From positions 2,294,001-2,358,000 of the forward strand of contig NZ_JBKBEU010000001.1 in NCBI RefSeq assembly GCF_047372505.1: a stretch of 64,000 nucleotides of DNA. The letters are read 5' to 3'. Under the pieces are notes generated by a model. It had not been told where the DNA came from. It did not search any database and worked only from the letters and a program-made list of their open reading frames with translations. The position numbers were made by a program, and so were the translations under genes. Positions 32,809 through 42,291 of this stretch are shown piece by piece (positions within the stretch are counted from its first letter, which is position 1; each line of letters starts with the position of its first letter). This DNA is from Phaeobacter cretensis (GTDB lineage: Bacteria; Pseudomonadota; Alphaproteobacteria; Rhodobacterales; Rhodobacteraceae).

Positions 32809-34398
32809 ATGACTGACCTTCACCCCGTACGCCGTGCGTTGCTTTCTGTATCCGACAAGACAGGGTTGATTGACCTGGGCAAGGCCTTGGCCGCGCGCGG
32901 CGTCGAGCTGCTCTCGACCGGCGGCACTGCCAAAGCGCTGCGTGATGCAGGTCTGGCGGTCAAAGATGTGTCAGAAATCACCGGCTTTCCCGAGATGATG
33001 GACGGGCGCGTAAAGACACTGCACCCGATGGTGCACGGCGGCCTACTGGCGCTGCGTGACAACGACACCCATGTGGCAGCGATGGACGAACATGGTATCG
33101 GTGCTATCGACCTGCTGGTGGTCAACCTCTACCCGTTTGAAGAAACTGTGGCCAAGGGTGCAGACTACGACACCTGCATCGAAAATATTGATATCGGCGG
33201 ACCGGCGATGATCCGCGCCGCATCCAAAAATCACCTGTTTGTAAACGTTGTTGTGGATGTGGAGGACTACACGTCTCTGCTGGACGAATTGGATCGCAAC
33301 GACGGTCAAACATCATACGGCTACCGTCAGTGGCTGGCGCAGAACGCATATGCCCGGACGGCGGCCTATGATGCGGCGGTATCGAACTGGATGGCAGGGG
33401 CGCTGAACCTTGAAGCACCGCGCCGTCGCGCTGTCGCAGGGCAACTGGCCCAGACGCTGCGCTATGGTGAAAACCCGCATCAGAAGGCGGCGTTTTACCT
33501 TGATGGCTCTGTCCGTGCAGGTGTAGCCACGGCGCAGCAGGTGCAGGGAAAAGAGCTGTCGTACAACAACATCAACGATACAGATGCCGCGTTCGAGCTG
33601 GTCAGTGAATTTCCACCCGCAGATGGCCCTGCAGTTGCGATTATCAAACACGCCAACCCGTGCGGCGTGGCGCGTGGCGAGACGCTGAAAGACGCTTACC
33701 AGAAGGCATTTGACTGCGACCGTACGTCGGCCTTCGGCGGTATTGTGGCGCTTAACCAGCCGCTTGATGCTGACACCGCTCAGGAAATCGTTCAGATCTT
33801 TACCGAGGTGGTGATTGCCCCGGGTGCATCGGATGCCGCCAAGGCGATCTTTGCTGCAAAGAAAAACCTGCGTCTTTTGTTGACTGACGGTCTCCCCAAT
33901 CCGCAAGACACCGGTCTCACAACCCGTCAGGTTTCTGGCGGCATGTTGGTACAAGACAAAGATGTCGGCCACCGTGACATTGATGACCTGAAAGTGGTCA
34001 CTGAAAAGGCCCCGACTGATGAGCAGATGCAGAATCTTCTGTTTGCCTGGAAGGTCGCGAAACACGTGAAATCCAACGCCATCGTCTATGTCAAATCCGG
34101 CCAGACCGTGGGTGTCGGCGCCGGCCAGATGAGCCGCCTTGATAGTGCGACCATTGCCGGTATCAAAGCACAGCGTATGGCGGACGTGCTTGAGCTGCCG
34201 GGTAGTCTGGCCCAAGGATCGGCGGTTGCGTCCGATGCGTTCTTCCCTTTTGCAGACGGTCTTCTGGAAGCTGCGGCGAATGGGGCTACTTGCGTAATCC
34301 AGCCTGGCGGTTCCATGCGTGATGACGAGGTGATCAAGGCGGCCAATGACGCTGGGCTCGCGATGGTCTTCACTGGTATGCGCCACTTCCGTCACTAA
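32809..34398 (+). CDS. purH: Bifunctional AICAR transformylase / IMP cyclohydrolase
   Basis: A 529-residue PurH, normal length, for the last two steps of de novo IMP synthesis. The N-terminal IMP cyclohydrolase (MGS-like) domain has LLSVSDKTGLIDLGKAL and the tail HPMVHGG. The C-terminal AICAR transformylase has LRYGENPHQKAAFY near residue 220 and IIKHANPCGVA near 278. AAAAGGA precedes the ATG. It is 23 bp downstream of the heparinase-like gene. Confidence 0.98.
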   Translation: MTDLHPVRRALLSVSDKTGLIDLGKALAARGVELLSTGGTAKALRDAGLAVKDVSEITGFPEMMDGRVKTLHPMVHGGLLALRDNDTHVAAMDEHGIGAIDLLVVNLYPFEETVAKGADYDTCIENIDIGGPAMIRAASKNHLFVNVVVDVEDYTSLLDELDRNDGQTSYGYRQWLAQNAYARTAAYDAAVSNWMAGALNLEAPRRRAVAGQLAQTLRYGENPHQKAAFYLDGSVRAGVATAQQVQGKELSYNNINDTDAAFELVSEFPPADGPAVAIIKHANPCGVARGETLKDAYQKAFDCDRTSAFGGIVALNQPLDADTAQEIVQIFTEVVIAPGASDAAKAIFAAKKNLRLLLTDGLPNPQDTGLTTRQVSGGMLVQDKDVGHRDIDDLKVVTEKAPTDEQMQNLLFAWKVAKHVKSNAIVYVKSGQTVGVGAGQMSRLDSATIAGIKAQRMADVLELPGSLAQGSAVASDAFFPFADGLLEAAANGATCVIQPGGSMRDDEVIKAANDAGLAMVFTGMRHFRH

Positions 34399-34415
34399 GT
34401 ACGGTCTGTGTAGGT

Positions 34416-34437
34416 CGGGCCGATTGGACCGACCTCA
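34416..34437. other. Intercistronic hairpin after purH
   Basis: AGGTCGG and CCGACCT arms (7 bp) bracket a 10-base loop. There is no T run, so it may be a processing or attenuation hairpin between purH and lspA rather than a full terminator. Confidence 0.35.
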
Positions 34438-34466
34438 ACCCAATTCCGTTCAAGGGGAGTCTCGTG

Positions 34467-34949
34467 ATGCGGGCCAAAGTGATGATCTGGGCGGCTGTAC
34501 TGGCGTTACTTGCGGATCAGATCAGCAAATACATTGTGGTTTGGGTTATGGATGTGGCCAATCGTGGTAGCATTGACGTGCTGCCCCCCTTGCTGCGGTT
34601 TCGCTATGGCGAGAATACGGGCATCAATTTCGGCCTGTTTGGCGGCGGCACCGACACGACACGTTGGGTCCTCATAGGGCTATCCATGTTGATCTGTCTG
34701 GTGCTGGTCATCTGGATATCACGCTTGTCAAGCAACGCCCGCGCCATGCAACTGTCTGCAGGTTTGGTTATTGGCGGCGCGCTTGGCAATGTGGTTGATC
34801 GTCTGGTCTATGGCTATGTGCTGGACTTTCTCAACATGTCTTGTTGTGGCATCAACAATCCTTTTGTTTTCAATGTCGCGGACATCTTTATTTTTGCCGG
34901 TGCTGCCGGTTTGATCCTATTTGATGGACGACAGAAAAACCCTGCGTGA
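34467..34949 (+). CDS. lspA: Lipoprotein signal peptidase (signal peptidase II)
   Basis: A 160-residue four-helix membrane aspartyl protease that removes signal peptides from prolipoproteins. Conserved pieces are ENTGINFGLF near residue 49, GNVVDR near 107, and the catalytic aspartates Asp120 (YVLDF) and Asp139 (NVADIF). The ATG at 34467 has AAGGGGAG upstream; a GTG one codon earlier is possible. It is followed by the bamF lipoprotein gene, a fitting neighbour. Confidence 0.96.
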   Translation: MRAKVMIWAAVLALLADQISKYIVVWVMDVANRGSIDVLPPLLRFRYGENTGINFGLFGGGTDTTRWVLIGLSMLICLVLVIWISRLSSNARAMQLSAGLVIGGALGNVVDRLVYGYVLDFLNMSCCGINNPFVFNVADIFIFAGAAGLILFDGRQKNPA

Positions 34950-35002
34950 CCTTGTTGGTTAAATGCGATAAAAGCGGCTCAAACAGGCAGGAGTAACGGG
35001 TC

Positions 35003-35518
35003 ATGCGGATCCCTTTTGGTGTGATTGTTCTGATGGGCGCGTTGGCCGTATCTGCCTGCGGGCAAAAAGGGCTGCGTGATCTGCGCCCTGCCGGAACCGG
35101 CCCGGATGAGTTTTTGGTGCTTCCCACCAAAGCTCTGACCGAGCCAGCCAGCTATGAGACACTACCGCAACCGACACCCGGGGCTGCCAATCTGACAGAC
35201 CGCAATCCTAAAGGCGAAGCCGTGTCTGCGTTGGGGGGCAATCCGGCAGCATTGGTTGCGGGTGCAGGGGTTCCAGCCAGCGATGGCGCATTGGTGACCG
35301 CGGCCAGTCGTTATGGCGTGAATCCTGATGTGCGCACCGAGCTTGCGGCACGTGATGCGAAAAAGCGGAAACGGGAAAACCGGACCGCGCGCTTCAAGCT
35401 GTTCCCAGTGGATCGCTACCAAGAGGCTTACAAGCGCGAAGCAATTGTGCCTGATCAGGTCAGCGAGCGGTTCCGTCGGGCTGGGTTCGAGACTCCGTCG
35501 GCACCACCTGCTGAGTAA
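35003..35518 (+). CDS. bamF: BamF-type DUF3035 lipoprotein of the outer-membrane assembly machine
   Basis: A 171-residue lipoprotein with a type II signal peptide (hydrophobic core residues 3-15, lipobox with Cys19 in AVSACG). The motif GTGPDEFLVLP, typical of DUF3035/BamF, is near residues 32-42. In alphaproteobacteria this family is a subunit of the BAM complex that inserts beta-barrel proteins. The rest is basic and probably unstructured (RDAKKRKREN). Placement just after lspA is common in Rhodobacteraceae. Confidence 0.88.
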   Translation: MRIPFGVIVLMGALAVSACGQKGLRDLRPAGTGPDEFLVLPTKALTEPASYETLPQPTPGAANLTDRNPKGEAVSALGGNPAALVAGAGVPASDGALVTAASRYGVNPDVRTELAARDAKKRKRENRTARFKLFPVDRYQEAYKREAIVPDQVSERFRRAGFETPSAPPAE

Positions 35519-35813
35519 CGCCGCGCCGTACACTTATGCGGCGCTTGGCGATCACAAAAACGCCATTTCTCTTGCACATAGTCTCTTTGAGCGTAGTTTG
35601 ACATCAGCGACATTGGTCTGAGCTTTGGGCCATGCGCCACGATTGTGTTGTTTGATTGGACTCGCTTCTGTTGCATCGCACCCTACACGGACAGGGGCAT
35701 GCGGTGGGTTTCCCACGACGGGACAGGGGGTGGTCTAACCAGCGCCATCTTTCTATTTTGGCGCCGCCGGTTGTCATAACGCCGTCGGCGCACCGCAAAA
35801 AGGAGATCGCCGA
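35519..35813. other. Intergenic region, 295 bp
   Basis: It contains a CGCCGC/GCGGCG hairpin right after bamF (35519-35543) and a TGGCG/CGCCA hairpin (35546 on) followed by a short T-rich run, either of which could end the bamF transcript. No gene was seen; the M16 promoter should be here. Confidence 0.4.
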
Positions 35814-37238
35814 ATGATCCCCCCTATGAAACCCCTGATCCGTCGGGTCACTATGGTATCCGCAGTTGTTGCGGCGCTCGTGGCCATGGGGGGCGCTGGT
35901 TTGCCCCCCGGTGCTTTTGCCCAAACCGCGCAAGCGGAGGATGCCGACGCCCAGCCAGACGCCAGCGACATGGTGTCTAGCTTTGTGCTGAGCAACGGTA
36001 TGGAGGTGGTGGTGATTGAAGATCACCGCGCGCCGGTCGTGCAGCATATGGTCTGGTATCGTGCCGGCTCAGCTGACGAATCTGTTGGACAATCCGGTGT
36101 TGCGCATTTCCTTGAACACCTATTGTTCAAGGCCACTGATACGCTGGAGGCAGGAGAGCTTTCTGCAACTGTCACTGCCAATGGTGGTCGTGACAATGCC
36201 TTCACGAGCTATGACTACACGGCTTATTTCCAGCGGGTGGCTGCGGATCGCCTTGCGCTTATGATGCAGATGGAAAGCGACCGGATGGTCAATATCCGTC
36301 TGACGGACCGGGATATTGAGACCGAGCGTGAGGTCATTCTGGAAGAACGCAATCAACGTACTGATAGTGAACCACGCGCGCTGTTTCGTGAGCAGCTGAA
36401 CGCAGCACAGTATCTCAACCATCGCTACGGTCAGCCAATCATCGGATGGCGGCATGAGATGGAAGAACTGGACATGGAAGATGTCCTTTCCTTCTATGGC
36501 ACCTATTATGCGCCCAATAATGCCATTCTGGTGGTCTCCGGTGATGTCGATCCGGAAGACGTACGTCGTTTGGCTGAAAACACCTATGGCAGCATTCCGG
36601 CGAACCCCGATTTGCCCGAACGGGCTCGCAGCGAGGAACCGCCACAGACTGCGGCCCGGCGTATCATCTATAAGGATCCGCGCGTCGCACAGCCCTATGT
36701 GCAGCGGTCTTATTTAGCGCCGGAGCGCGACAGCGGTGAACAGGAACGCGCGGCCGCGCTGTATCTGTTGGCAGAGCTATTGGGTGGTGGCAGCACCTCC
36801 TATCTCTCCAACGCGCTACAATTCGATCAACAAGTCGCAGTCTATACCGGAGTTTTCTATTCCGATGTCTCACTGGACGATACCACCTTTGATTTTATCG
36901 TGGTGCCAGGGGCGGATATTAGTCTGGAGGACGCTGAGGCGGCGCTCGATGCCACCTTCGCCCGGTTCCTTGAGGATGGCGTGGACGAAGCGCAGCTGGA
37001 GCGGATCAAACTGCAATTGCGCGCCTCCGAGATTTATGCCCGCGACAACGTTGATGGGATTGCCAACCGTTATGGCCGGGCACTGGCATCTGGATTGACA
37101 GTCGAAGATGTGCAGGACTGGCCCCGTATTCTGCAATCCATCACCGCTGACGAAATCATCGCTGTCGCCCGGGAGGTGTTACGCCCAGATGTATCCGTTA
37201 CCGGCTGGATGATGCGAGACGAAGAGGTAAGCCAATGA
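35814..37238 (+). CDS. M16-family zinc peptidase, catalytic partner, exported
   Basis: A 474-residue insulinase-type (M16) metallopeptidase with a signal peptide (about 1-38, cleavage near GAFAQT). The inverted zinc motif HFLEH is at residues 98-102 and the distal glutamates lie in ETEREVILEERNQR, so it should be catalytic. It lacks the C-terminal R/Y substrate-binding pair, which is found in the next gene, the usual split of the two-gene M16B type. AAGGAG precedes the ATG. It would degrade small proteins or signal peptides in the periplasm. The stop overlaps the second M16 gene by 4 bases. Confidence 0.93.
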   Translation: MIPPMKPLIRRVTMVSAVVAALVAMGGAGLPPGAFAQTAQAEDADAQPDASDMVSSFVLSNGMEVVVIEDHRAPVVQHMVWYRAGSADESVGQSGVAHFLEHLLFKATDTLEAGELSATVTANGGRDNAFTSYDYTAYFQRVAADRLALMMQMESDRMVNIRLTDRDIETEREVILEERNQRTDSEPRALFREQLNAAQYLNHRYGQPIIGWRHEMEELDMEDVLSFYGTYYAPNNAILVVSGDVDPEDVRRLAENTYGSIPANPDLPERARSEEPPQTAARRIIYKDPRVAQPYVQRSYLAPERDSGEQERAAALYLLAELLGGGSTSYLSNALQFDQQVAVYTGVFYSDVSLDDTTFDFIVVPGADISLEDAEAALDATFARFLEDGVDEAQLERIKLQLRASEIYARDNVDGIANRYGRALASGLTVEDVQDWPRILQSITADEIIAVAREVLRPDVSVTGWMMRDEEVSQ

Positions 37239-38554
37239 AGGCGCTAAAACTCATCACAGCGGCCTTGGCCGCATGTTTCCTATCCTTGCCTGTCTCGGCA
37301 GAGGTAAAGATCAAGGAAATCACGTCCCCCGGCGGTATCACGGCTTGGCTTGTCGAGGATCACAGCATTCCATTTGCTGCACTGGAACTTCGGTTTCGCG
37401 GCGGCACGTCGTTAGACAAACCCGGCAAGCGTGGTGCGACCTATCTGATGGCAGGTCTATTGGAAGAGGGGGCCGGGTCACTGGCCGCTCAGGATTATGC
37501 CCGTGCATTGGAGAGCTTGGCCGCTGGGTTTTCCTATGATGGGGATAAGGACACGGTGTCGATCTCAGCGCAATTCCTGAGTGAGAATCGCGATCAGGCG
37601 GTTGATCTTCTGCGCCGGACCATCCACGAACCCCGCTTTGATCAAGATGCTCTGGATCGTGTGCGCGCACAGGTGTTGGCGGGTTTGCGGTCGGATGCGA
37701 AAGATCCGAACGATATTGCCGGGCGCGTGTTCTCTCAGATGGCCTTCGGCGATCACCCGTATGGAACTGAAGGCAAAGGCACAATCGAGAGTGTTACGGC
37801 ACTCACGCGTCAAGATATGTTTGATGCCCATGATGCGGTCTTTGCCCGCGACAGGCTCTATGTTGGCGCGGTCGGCGATATCACTGAGGCGGAATTGGGC
37901 GCTTTGCTCGATACACTTCTTGGGGATCTGCCTGACCAAGGTGCACCAATTCCTAGCGCAGCAGAAGTAAAAATCGAGGGCGGTATAACTGTAATCGACT
38001 ACGATACACCTCAGTCTGTGGCGCTGTTTGGACATGCCGGGATGGATCGTGATGATCCACGGTTTTTTGCAGCGTATCTCCTGAATCAGGTTCTTGGAGG
38101 CGGATCGTTTGACAGCCGGTTGATGTCCGAAGTTCGCGAGAAGCGCGGACTGACCTACGGGGTTTACAGCTATCTGGTGCCGCGTGATCTGGCGGCGGTC
38201 TACATGGGATCTGTCGCGTCAGCCAACGGTAAGATAGCCGAGACGGTAGAGGTCATTCAGGCAGAATGGGCGAAACTCGCTGTTAATGGTGTGACCGCGA
38301 AAGAGCTCGCAGACGCCAAGACTTATCTTACTGGGGCCTATCCACTACGCTTTGATGGCAATAGCCGCATCGCTTCGATCTTGGCGGGCATGCAGATGGA
38401 TGATTTACCGATCGATTATGTGTCCACTCGCAATGACAAGGTAAACGCGGTAACGCTGGAAGAGATCAACAAGGTCGCAGCGGAATTGCTATTGCCTGAT
38501 CAGCTGCATTTCATAGTCGTGGGTCGCCCCGAAGGGTTGCAGTCTACCAACTGA
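37235..38554 (+). CDS. M16-family peptidase-like protein, non-catalytic partner, exported
   Basis: A 439-residue M16 relative with a signal peptide (about 1-22, ending PVSA). At the zinc-motif position it has ATYLMAGLLEEG instead of HxxEH, so it cannot be catalytic alone. It retains an Arg/Tyr element in EKRGLTYGVY near residue 304, as expected of the substrate-binding subunit. It is translationally coupled (ATGA) to the catalytic gene. Together they should form a heterodimer, as in bacterial M16B pairs. Confidence 0.92.
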   Translation: MKALKLITAALAACFLSLPVSAEVKIKEITSPGGITAWLVEDHSIPFAALELRFRGGTSLDKPGKRGATYLMAGLLEEGAGSLAAQDYARALESLAAGFSYDGDKDTVSISAQFLSENRDQAVDLLRRTIHEPRFDQDALDRVRAQVLAGLRSDAKDPNDIAGRVFSQMAFGDHPYGTEGKGTIESVTALTRQDMFDAHDAVFARDRLYVGAVGDITEAELGALLDTLLGDLPDQGAPIPSAAEVKIEGGITVIDYDTPQSVALFGHAGMDRDDPRFFAAYLLNQVLGGGSFDSRLMSEVREKRGLTYGVYSYLVPRDLAAVYMGSVASANGKIAETVEVIQAEWAKLAVNGVTAKELADAKTYLTGAYPLRFDGNSRIASILAGMQMDDLPIDYVSTRNDKVNAVTLEEINKVAAELLLPDQLHFIVVGRPEGLQSTN

Positions 38555-38582
38555 GCCGAGAAGGCGCATTGTAGTATATTAG

Positions 38583-38618
38583 AAAAAAGGCGTGACCATT
38601 GTTGGTCACGCCCTTTTT
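38583..38618. terminator. Bidirectional rho-independent terminator
   Basis: GGCGTGACC and GGTCACGCC form a 9-bp stem with a 6-base loop, flanked by A6 and T5 runs. It separates the convergent M16 and double-ALDH genes. Confidence 0.9.
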
Positions 38619-38657
38619 GTGGACAGACATTTTGCAGCCGTGGCTACAACGTGCAGT

Positions 38658-40994
38658 TTATTCGCCGTAGGGGATCCAGATATTTTTGACTTCGGTTGAA
38701 GCCTCAAGGAAACGACGGCTGTGATCGGCGAACCAGTCCAGCGCTGTACCGTTGTTGACCCAGGTGCGTTTTAGGTTTCCGGCTGATGCCGCCTCAATTG
38801 CTGAGGAGAGGTCTGAGGATGAGAAACTCCAGACCGCATCCACATTGAGATGTGCCGCCAATGGCTGGGCCAACTCAGCCTGTTGGCCTGTCAGAATGTT
38901 AACAACGCCACCCGGCAGATCAGAGGTTTCCAGAACCTGATAGAAGTCTGTCGCCGCCAGCGGGAATGCTTCTGATGCGGCCAGAACGACACGGTTGCCC
39001 ATAGCGACAGCGGGTGCCAGAACCGAGACCAGACCCAGCAGCGGTGCCTCATCCGCGCAAAGCGCGCCAATCACACCAACCGGTTCCTTCATGGCCAGTG
39101 CCACGCCACGAATTGGCACACCATGGGCTTGTCCGTCGTATTTATCCGCCCAGGCTGCCGCTGTGAATAGGCGCTGGATCGAGGCTTCAACCTCTTTTGC
39201 GCCCTGCGATTTACCGGTCATCTGGTCTATGCGATCAGCGAATTCACCCGCTCGCGCGGATAGGTTTTCACCAATGTAATAAAGGATCTGCGCGCGCAGG
39301 TGGCCCGTTGTCTTGGCCCAGGATTTTGCTCCGGCTGCAGCTTCTACCGCGTTGCGCACATCTTTGCGGTTGCCAAGACCGACATGGCCCAGCAACGCAC
39401 CTGATTTGCTGTGGATGGCCTTGGAATAGCCCCCATCCGGGCGCGTTTGCTTGCCACCGATATATAGTTTTGCAGTGCGATCTACAGCATCGACTGGCGC
39501 ACCTTCCCCGCTAAAGCCGCTGATTTTCTCGAGAGTTTTGGCTTTGCCTTTTGGCTTGGTATAGGCGCTCAGACCTTCCCAGCCACCTTCACGGCCAAAG
39601 CCGCTTTCGCGGGTCCCGCCAAATCCGGCCGCCGCATCAAACAGGTTGGTCGCGTTGATCCAGACCACGCCGGCAACCAGCTTGGGCGCGATGTCCAACG
39701 CTAGATTGATGTTCTCACTCCAGAGCGTCGCAGCCAGCCCGTAGCGGGTGTTGTTGGCCAGCTCTATTGCCTCGGATGGTGTACGGAATGTGGTCGAGAC
39801 CAGCACAGGGCCAAAGATCTCTTCTTGCATCAGGGGGTCCGACGGCGCCAAGCCTTCGATCAGTGTGGGCGGGTAGAAACACCCGTTCTCGGGCATTTCA
39901 ATCTGGGCCTGGTGCATACGGCCCGCAGTATTGGCCGCAACCATTTTACTTATGGTGGTCAACTGCACCGGATCAACGATAGCTCCGACGTCGATGCTCT
40001 TGTCCAGAGGGTTCCCGATGCGTAGCTTGTCCATCCGCGCGCGCAGTTTTTTGTGGAATCGCTCGGCGATTCCTTCCTGCACCAGAAGGCGTGAACCCGC
40101 GCAGCAGACTTGCCCTTGATTGAACCAGATCGCATCAACCAGACCTTCGATCGCGGAGTCGATATCAGCATCGTCAAACACGATGTAGGGGGATTTCCCG
40201 CCCAACTCCAATGTCAGGGCTTTACCGCTGCCTGCACTGGCCTCACGGATGCGACGACCGACAGCTGTGGATCCGGTGAACGCGATCTTGTCGACCTCGG
40301 CCCCAACAATCATTTCACCCACGGCGCCATCGCCTGTCACGATGTTTACAACGCCCTTTGGCAGACCTGCCTGACGGCAAATATCTGCAAACAAAAGGGC
40401 GGTCAGTGAGGTATATTCGGCGGGTTTCAGCACCACAGTGTTGCCCATGGAAATGGCAGGCGCGATTTTCCATGCCAGCATCAGCACTGGGAAATTCCAC
40501 GGTATGATCTGGCCGCAGACACCCAGCGCTTCGCGGTCCGGCAGTTCGCTTTCCATCAGCTGTGCCATGCCGGCGTGATAGTAAAAATGCCGCTGGGCGA
40601 GTGGTACATCGATATCGCGGCTTTCGCGGATCGGCTTACCATTGTCGAGGGTTTCCAGCACCGCAAACAAGCGCGCATGTTTCTGCATCAGTCGCGCAAT
40701 CGCATAAAGGTAACGCGCGCGACCAGCGCCCCCTAGTGCGGCCCATTTCACCTGTGCCTTGCGCGCCGCAGTAACAGCACTGTCTACATCGGACTGGCTG
40801 GCCTGGCTTAGAGTTGCAAGAACCTCGCCGGTTGCCGGGTTCTTGCTCTCAAATCCATTGCCGGGTGCCGTGAATTCGCCGTTGATAAAATGGCCAAAGC
40901 GGGCGCCCTGATCCACCAGCCAGGCCAGCGCTTCGGCGGCACTTTCGGGGGCGGGGCCATAGGTCATGGTGTCGAAGATCTCTTTAATGGTCAT
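38658..40994 (-). CDS. Double-domain aldehyde dehydrogenase, ALDH16 type
   Basis: A 778-residue protein, about 300 longer than a normal ALDH. Residues about 30-480 form a complete aldehyde dehydrogenase with Asn167 (PWNFPV), Glu264 (LELGGKSPY) and nucleophile Cys297 (GQVCCAGSR). Residues about 500-770 repeat the ALDH fold but lack the catalytic Cys and Glu, with WVNNGTALDW in place of the active-site region. This tandem is the ALDH16 layout, known from bacteria and animals. The C-terminal half is thought to complete the dimer interface. It is 86 bp downstream of deoC on the same strand, so it may oxidise the acetaldehyde that deoxyribose-phosphate aldolase releases; this substrate is an inference. 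Confidence 0.93.
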   Translation of the reverse strand: MTIKEIFDTMTYGPAPESAAEALAWLVDQGARFGHFINGEFTAPGNGFESKNPATGEVLATLSQASQSDVDSAVTAARKAQVKWAALGGAGRARYLYAIARLMQKHARLFAVLETLDNGKPIRESRDIDVPLAQRHFYYHAGMAQLMESELPDREALGVCGQIIPWNFPVLMLAWKIAPAISMGNTVVLKPAEYTSLTALLFADICRQAGLPKGVVNIVTGDGAVGEMIVGAEVDKIAFTGSTAVGRRIREASAGSGKALTLELGGKSPYIVFDDADIDSAIEGLVDAIWFNQGQVCCAGSRLLVQEGIAERFHKKLRARMDKLRIGNPLDKSIDVGAIVDPVQLTTISKMVAANTAGRMHQAQIEMPENGCFYPPTLIEGLAPSDPLMQEEIFGPVLVSTTFRTPSEAIELANNTRYGLAATLWSENINLALDIAPKLVAGVVWINATNLFDAAAGFGGTRESGFGREGGWEGLSAYTKPKGKAKTLEKISGFSGEGAPVDAVDRTAKLYIGGKQTRPDGGYSKAIHSKSGALLGHVGLGNRKDVRNAVEAAAGAKSWAKTTGHLRAQILYYIGENLSARAGEFADRIDQMTGKSQGAKEVEASIQRLFTAAAWADKYDGQAHGVPIRGVALAMKEPVGVIGALCADEAPLLGLVSVLAPAVAMGNRVVLAASEAFPLAATDFYQVLETSDLPGGVVNILTGQQAELAQPLAAHLNVDAVWSFSSSDLSSAIEAASAGNLKRTWVNNGTALDWFADHSRRFLEASTEVKNIWIPYGE

Positions 40995-41080
40995 GTGTTG
41001 AGCCTTGTGGTCTGTCGCCGTTTGCCCTGATCAGGAAACGGCCCGGGTGCCGCTTGGGCGTCCGGGGTGGCATCTATATG

Positions 41081-42070
41081 TTAGGCCAGCGCGTGGCGGT
41101 ATCCTGCGGAGTAAGCGCCGGTGACATGATGTTCGAGCTGCCGTTCGATATCTCCCAGCAGGCTGGACGCGCCAAAACGGAACAGGTCGGGCTGTAGCCA
41201 GCGATCGCCCAGCTCTTCCTTGATCAACGACAGATATACCAGCGCATCCTTGGCCTTGGAAATCCCTCCAGCGGGTTTGTAGCCGACCCGATATCCCGCG
41301 CGTTCGTGGTAGTCGCGAATTGTACGGATCATTACCAGACTTACAGGCAGCGTAGCGTTGACGCTTTCCTTCCCGGTAGAGGTTTTGATGAAATCGGCAC
41401 CGGCCATCATGCAGATCAGTGAGGCGCGCGCGACATTCCGCAATGTGCCCAATTCACCAGTGGCAAGGATCGCTTTGACATGGGCGTCACCACAAGCTTC
41501 GCGGAACGCCTTCATCTCATCGTAGAGCGCCTGCCAGTTGCCTGACAATACGTGGCGACGTGAGATCACGATGTCGATCTCCTTGGCCCCGGCTTTCACA
41601 CTTTCTTCGATCTCAGCCAGCCTCAAATGAAATGGGGATAGACCGCCGGGAAAGCCAGTGGAGACAGCAGCGACCGGAATACTTGTGCCATTCAAGGCAC
41701 TCACTGCGGCTTCGATCATGTCGTGATAGACGCAGATAGCGCCGGTGGTGATCGGCTCCATACCGAGCGCATTCATCAGATCATTGCGCACCGGCTGGCG
41801 CGCTTTGGCACAAAGTCGCTGGACACGGCCAACTGTGTCATCACCGGAGAGGGTGGTGAGGTCGATCAGCGTAATCGCTTTTAGCAGCCAAGCCGCCTGA
41901 TAGTCCTTTTTGACGCTGCGCCGACCTGGCAGCGTAGCGCAGCGGCGTTCAATCGCAGAAGTGTTTGCTTCAACGCCAAGCGCCCAATCAAGATCCAGCT
42001 CCATGCCGGGGTTACGCGGTTCGCTCACCTGCGGTAGCTGCGCAGTGTGCTCTGCAATTTGGCTTTCCAT
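41081..42070 (-). CDS. deoC: Deoxyribose-phosphate aldolase
   Basis: A 329-residue class I DeoC, splitting 2-deoxyribose 5-phosphate to acetaldehyde and glyceraldehyde 3-phosphate. Schiff-base Lys229 is in DFIKTSTGK, the proton-relay Lys265 in GYKPAGGIS, and Asp166 in EIDIVIS. It is longer than the 250-260 residues of the E. coli enzyme because of an N-terminal helical extension of about 60 residues, as in eukaryote-like DeoC. I chose the ATG at 42070 (GAGGA upstream); the frame is open 81 codons further up through the Fur/Mur boxes, which is not credible. It precedes the ALDH16 gene. Confidence 0.95.
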   Translation of the reverse strand: MESQIAEHTAQLPQVSEPRNPGMELDLDWALGVEANTSAIERRCATLPGRRSVKKDYQAAWLLKAITLIDLTTLSGDDTVGRVQRLCAKARQPVRNDLMNALGMEPITTGAICVYHDMIEAAVSALNGTSIPVAAVSTGFPGGLSPFHLRLAEIEESVKAGAKEIDIVISRRHVLSGNWQALYDEMKAFREACGDAHVKAILATGELGTLRNVARASLICMMAGADFIKTSTGKESVNATLPVSLVMIRTIRDYHERAGYRVGYKPAGGISKAKDALVYLSLIKEELGDRWLQPDLFRFGASSLLGDIERQLEHHVTGAYSAGYRHALA

Positions 42071-42186
42071 GCCGGGAATCCTCGTTCGAGTTCGGTGCGA
42101 AATTCGCACGGCCACCCAAACTTGGCAAGCAATGGCAAGGGTGGGCGGGGTAAAATTTTGACTATTTGGACAAAAATAAACGAGTT

Positions 42187-42224
42187 TGAGAATTATTCGC
42201 ACTTCTAATTGAGAATAATTCTCA
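42187..42224. promoter_or_regulatory. Two tandem Fur/Mur-like boxes
   Basis: Box A at 42187-42201 is TGAGAATTATTCGCA (one mismatch in the 7-1-7 symmetry), and box B at 42210-42224 is TGAGAATAATTCTCA (perfect 7-1-7). They resemble the Fur/Mur consensus TGATAATnATTATCA. They lie upstream of a TTGACA -35 element before the metal transporter operon and in the leader region of the divergent deoC gene. Repression by the manganese/iron-sensing Fur-family regulator is the natural reading. Confidence 0.8.
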
Positions 42225-42230
42225 TTTACA

Positions 42231-42260
42231 TTGACAGTAGGCCTAGCAGTACTCTCTATA
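42231..42260 (+). promoter_or_regulatory. Candidate sigma70-type promoter of the metal transporter operon
   Basis: TTGACA at 42231-42236 is a perfect -35 hexamer. A TCTATA -10-like hexamer follows at 42255-42260 with an 18-bp gap. The boxes just upstream would overlap RNA polymerase contacts. Confidence 0.55.
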
Positions 42261-42291
42261 GGTGCTAGATGATATTCAAAGGAATTGACCC

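Noticed and set aside
33313..34395. 360-codon minus-strand open frame across purH
   Set aside because: Antisense to purH, no recognisable domain, no ribosome site; coding bias of purH explains it.
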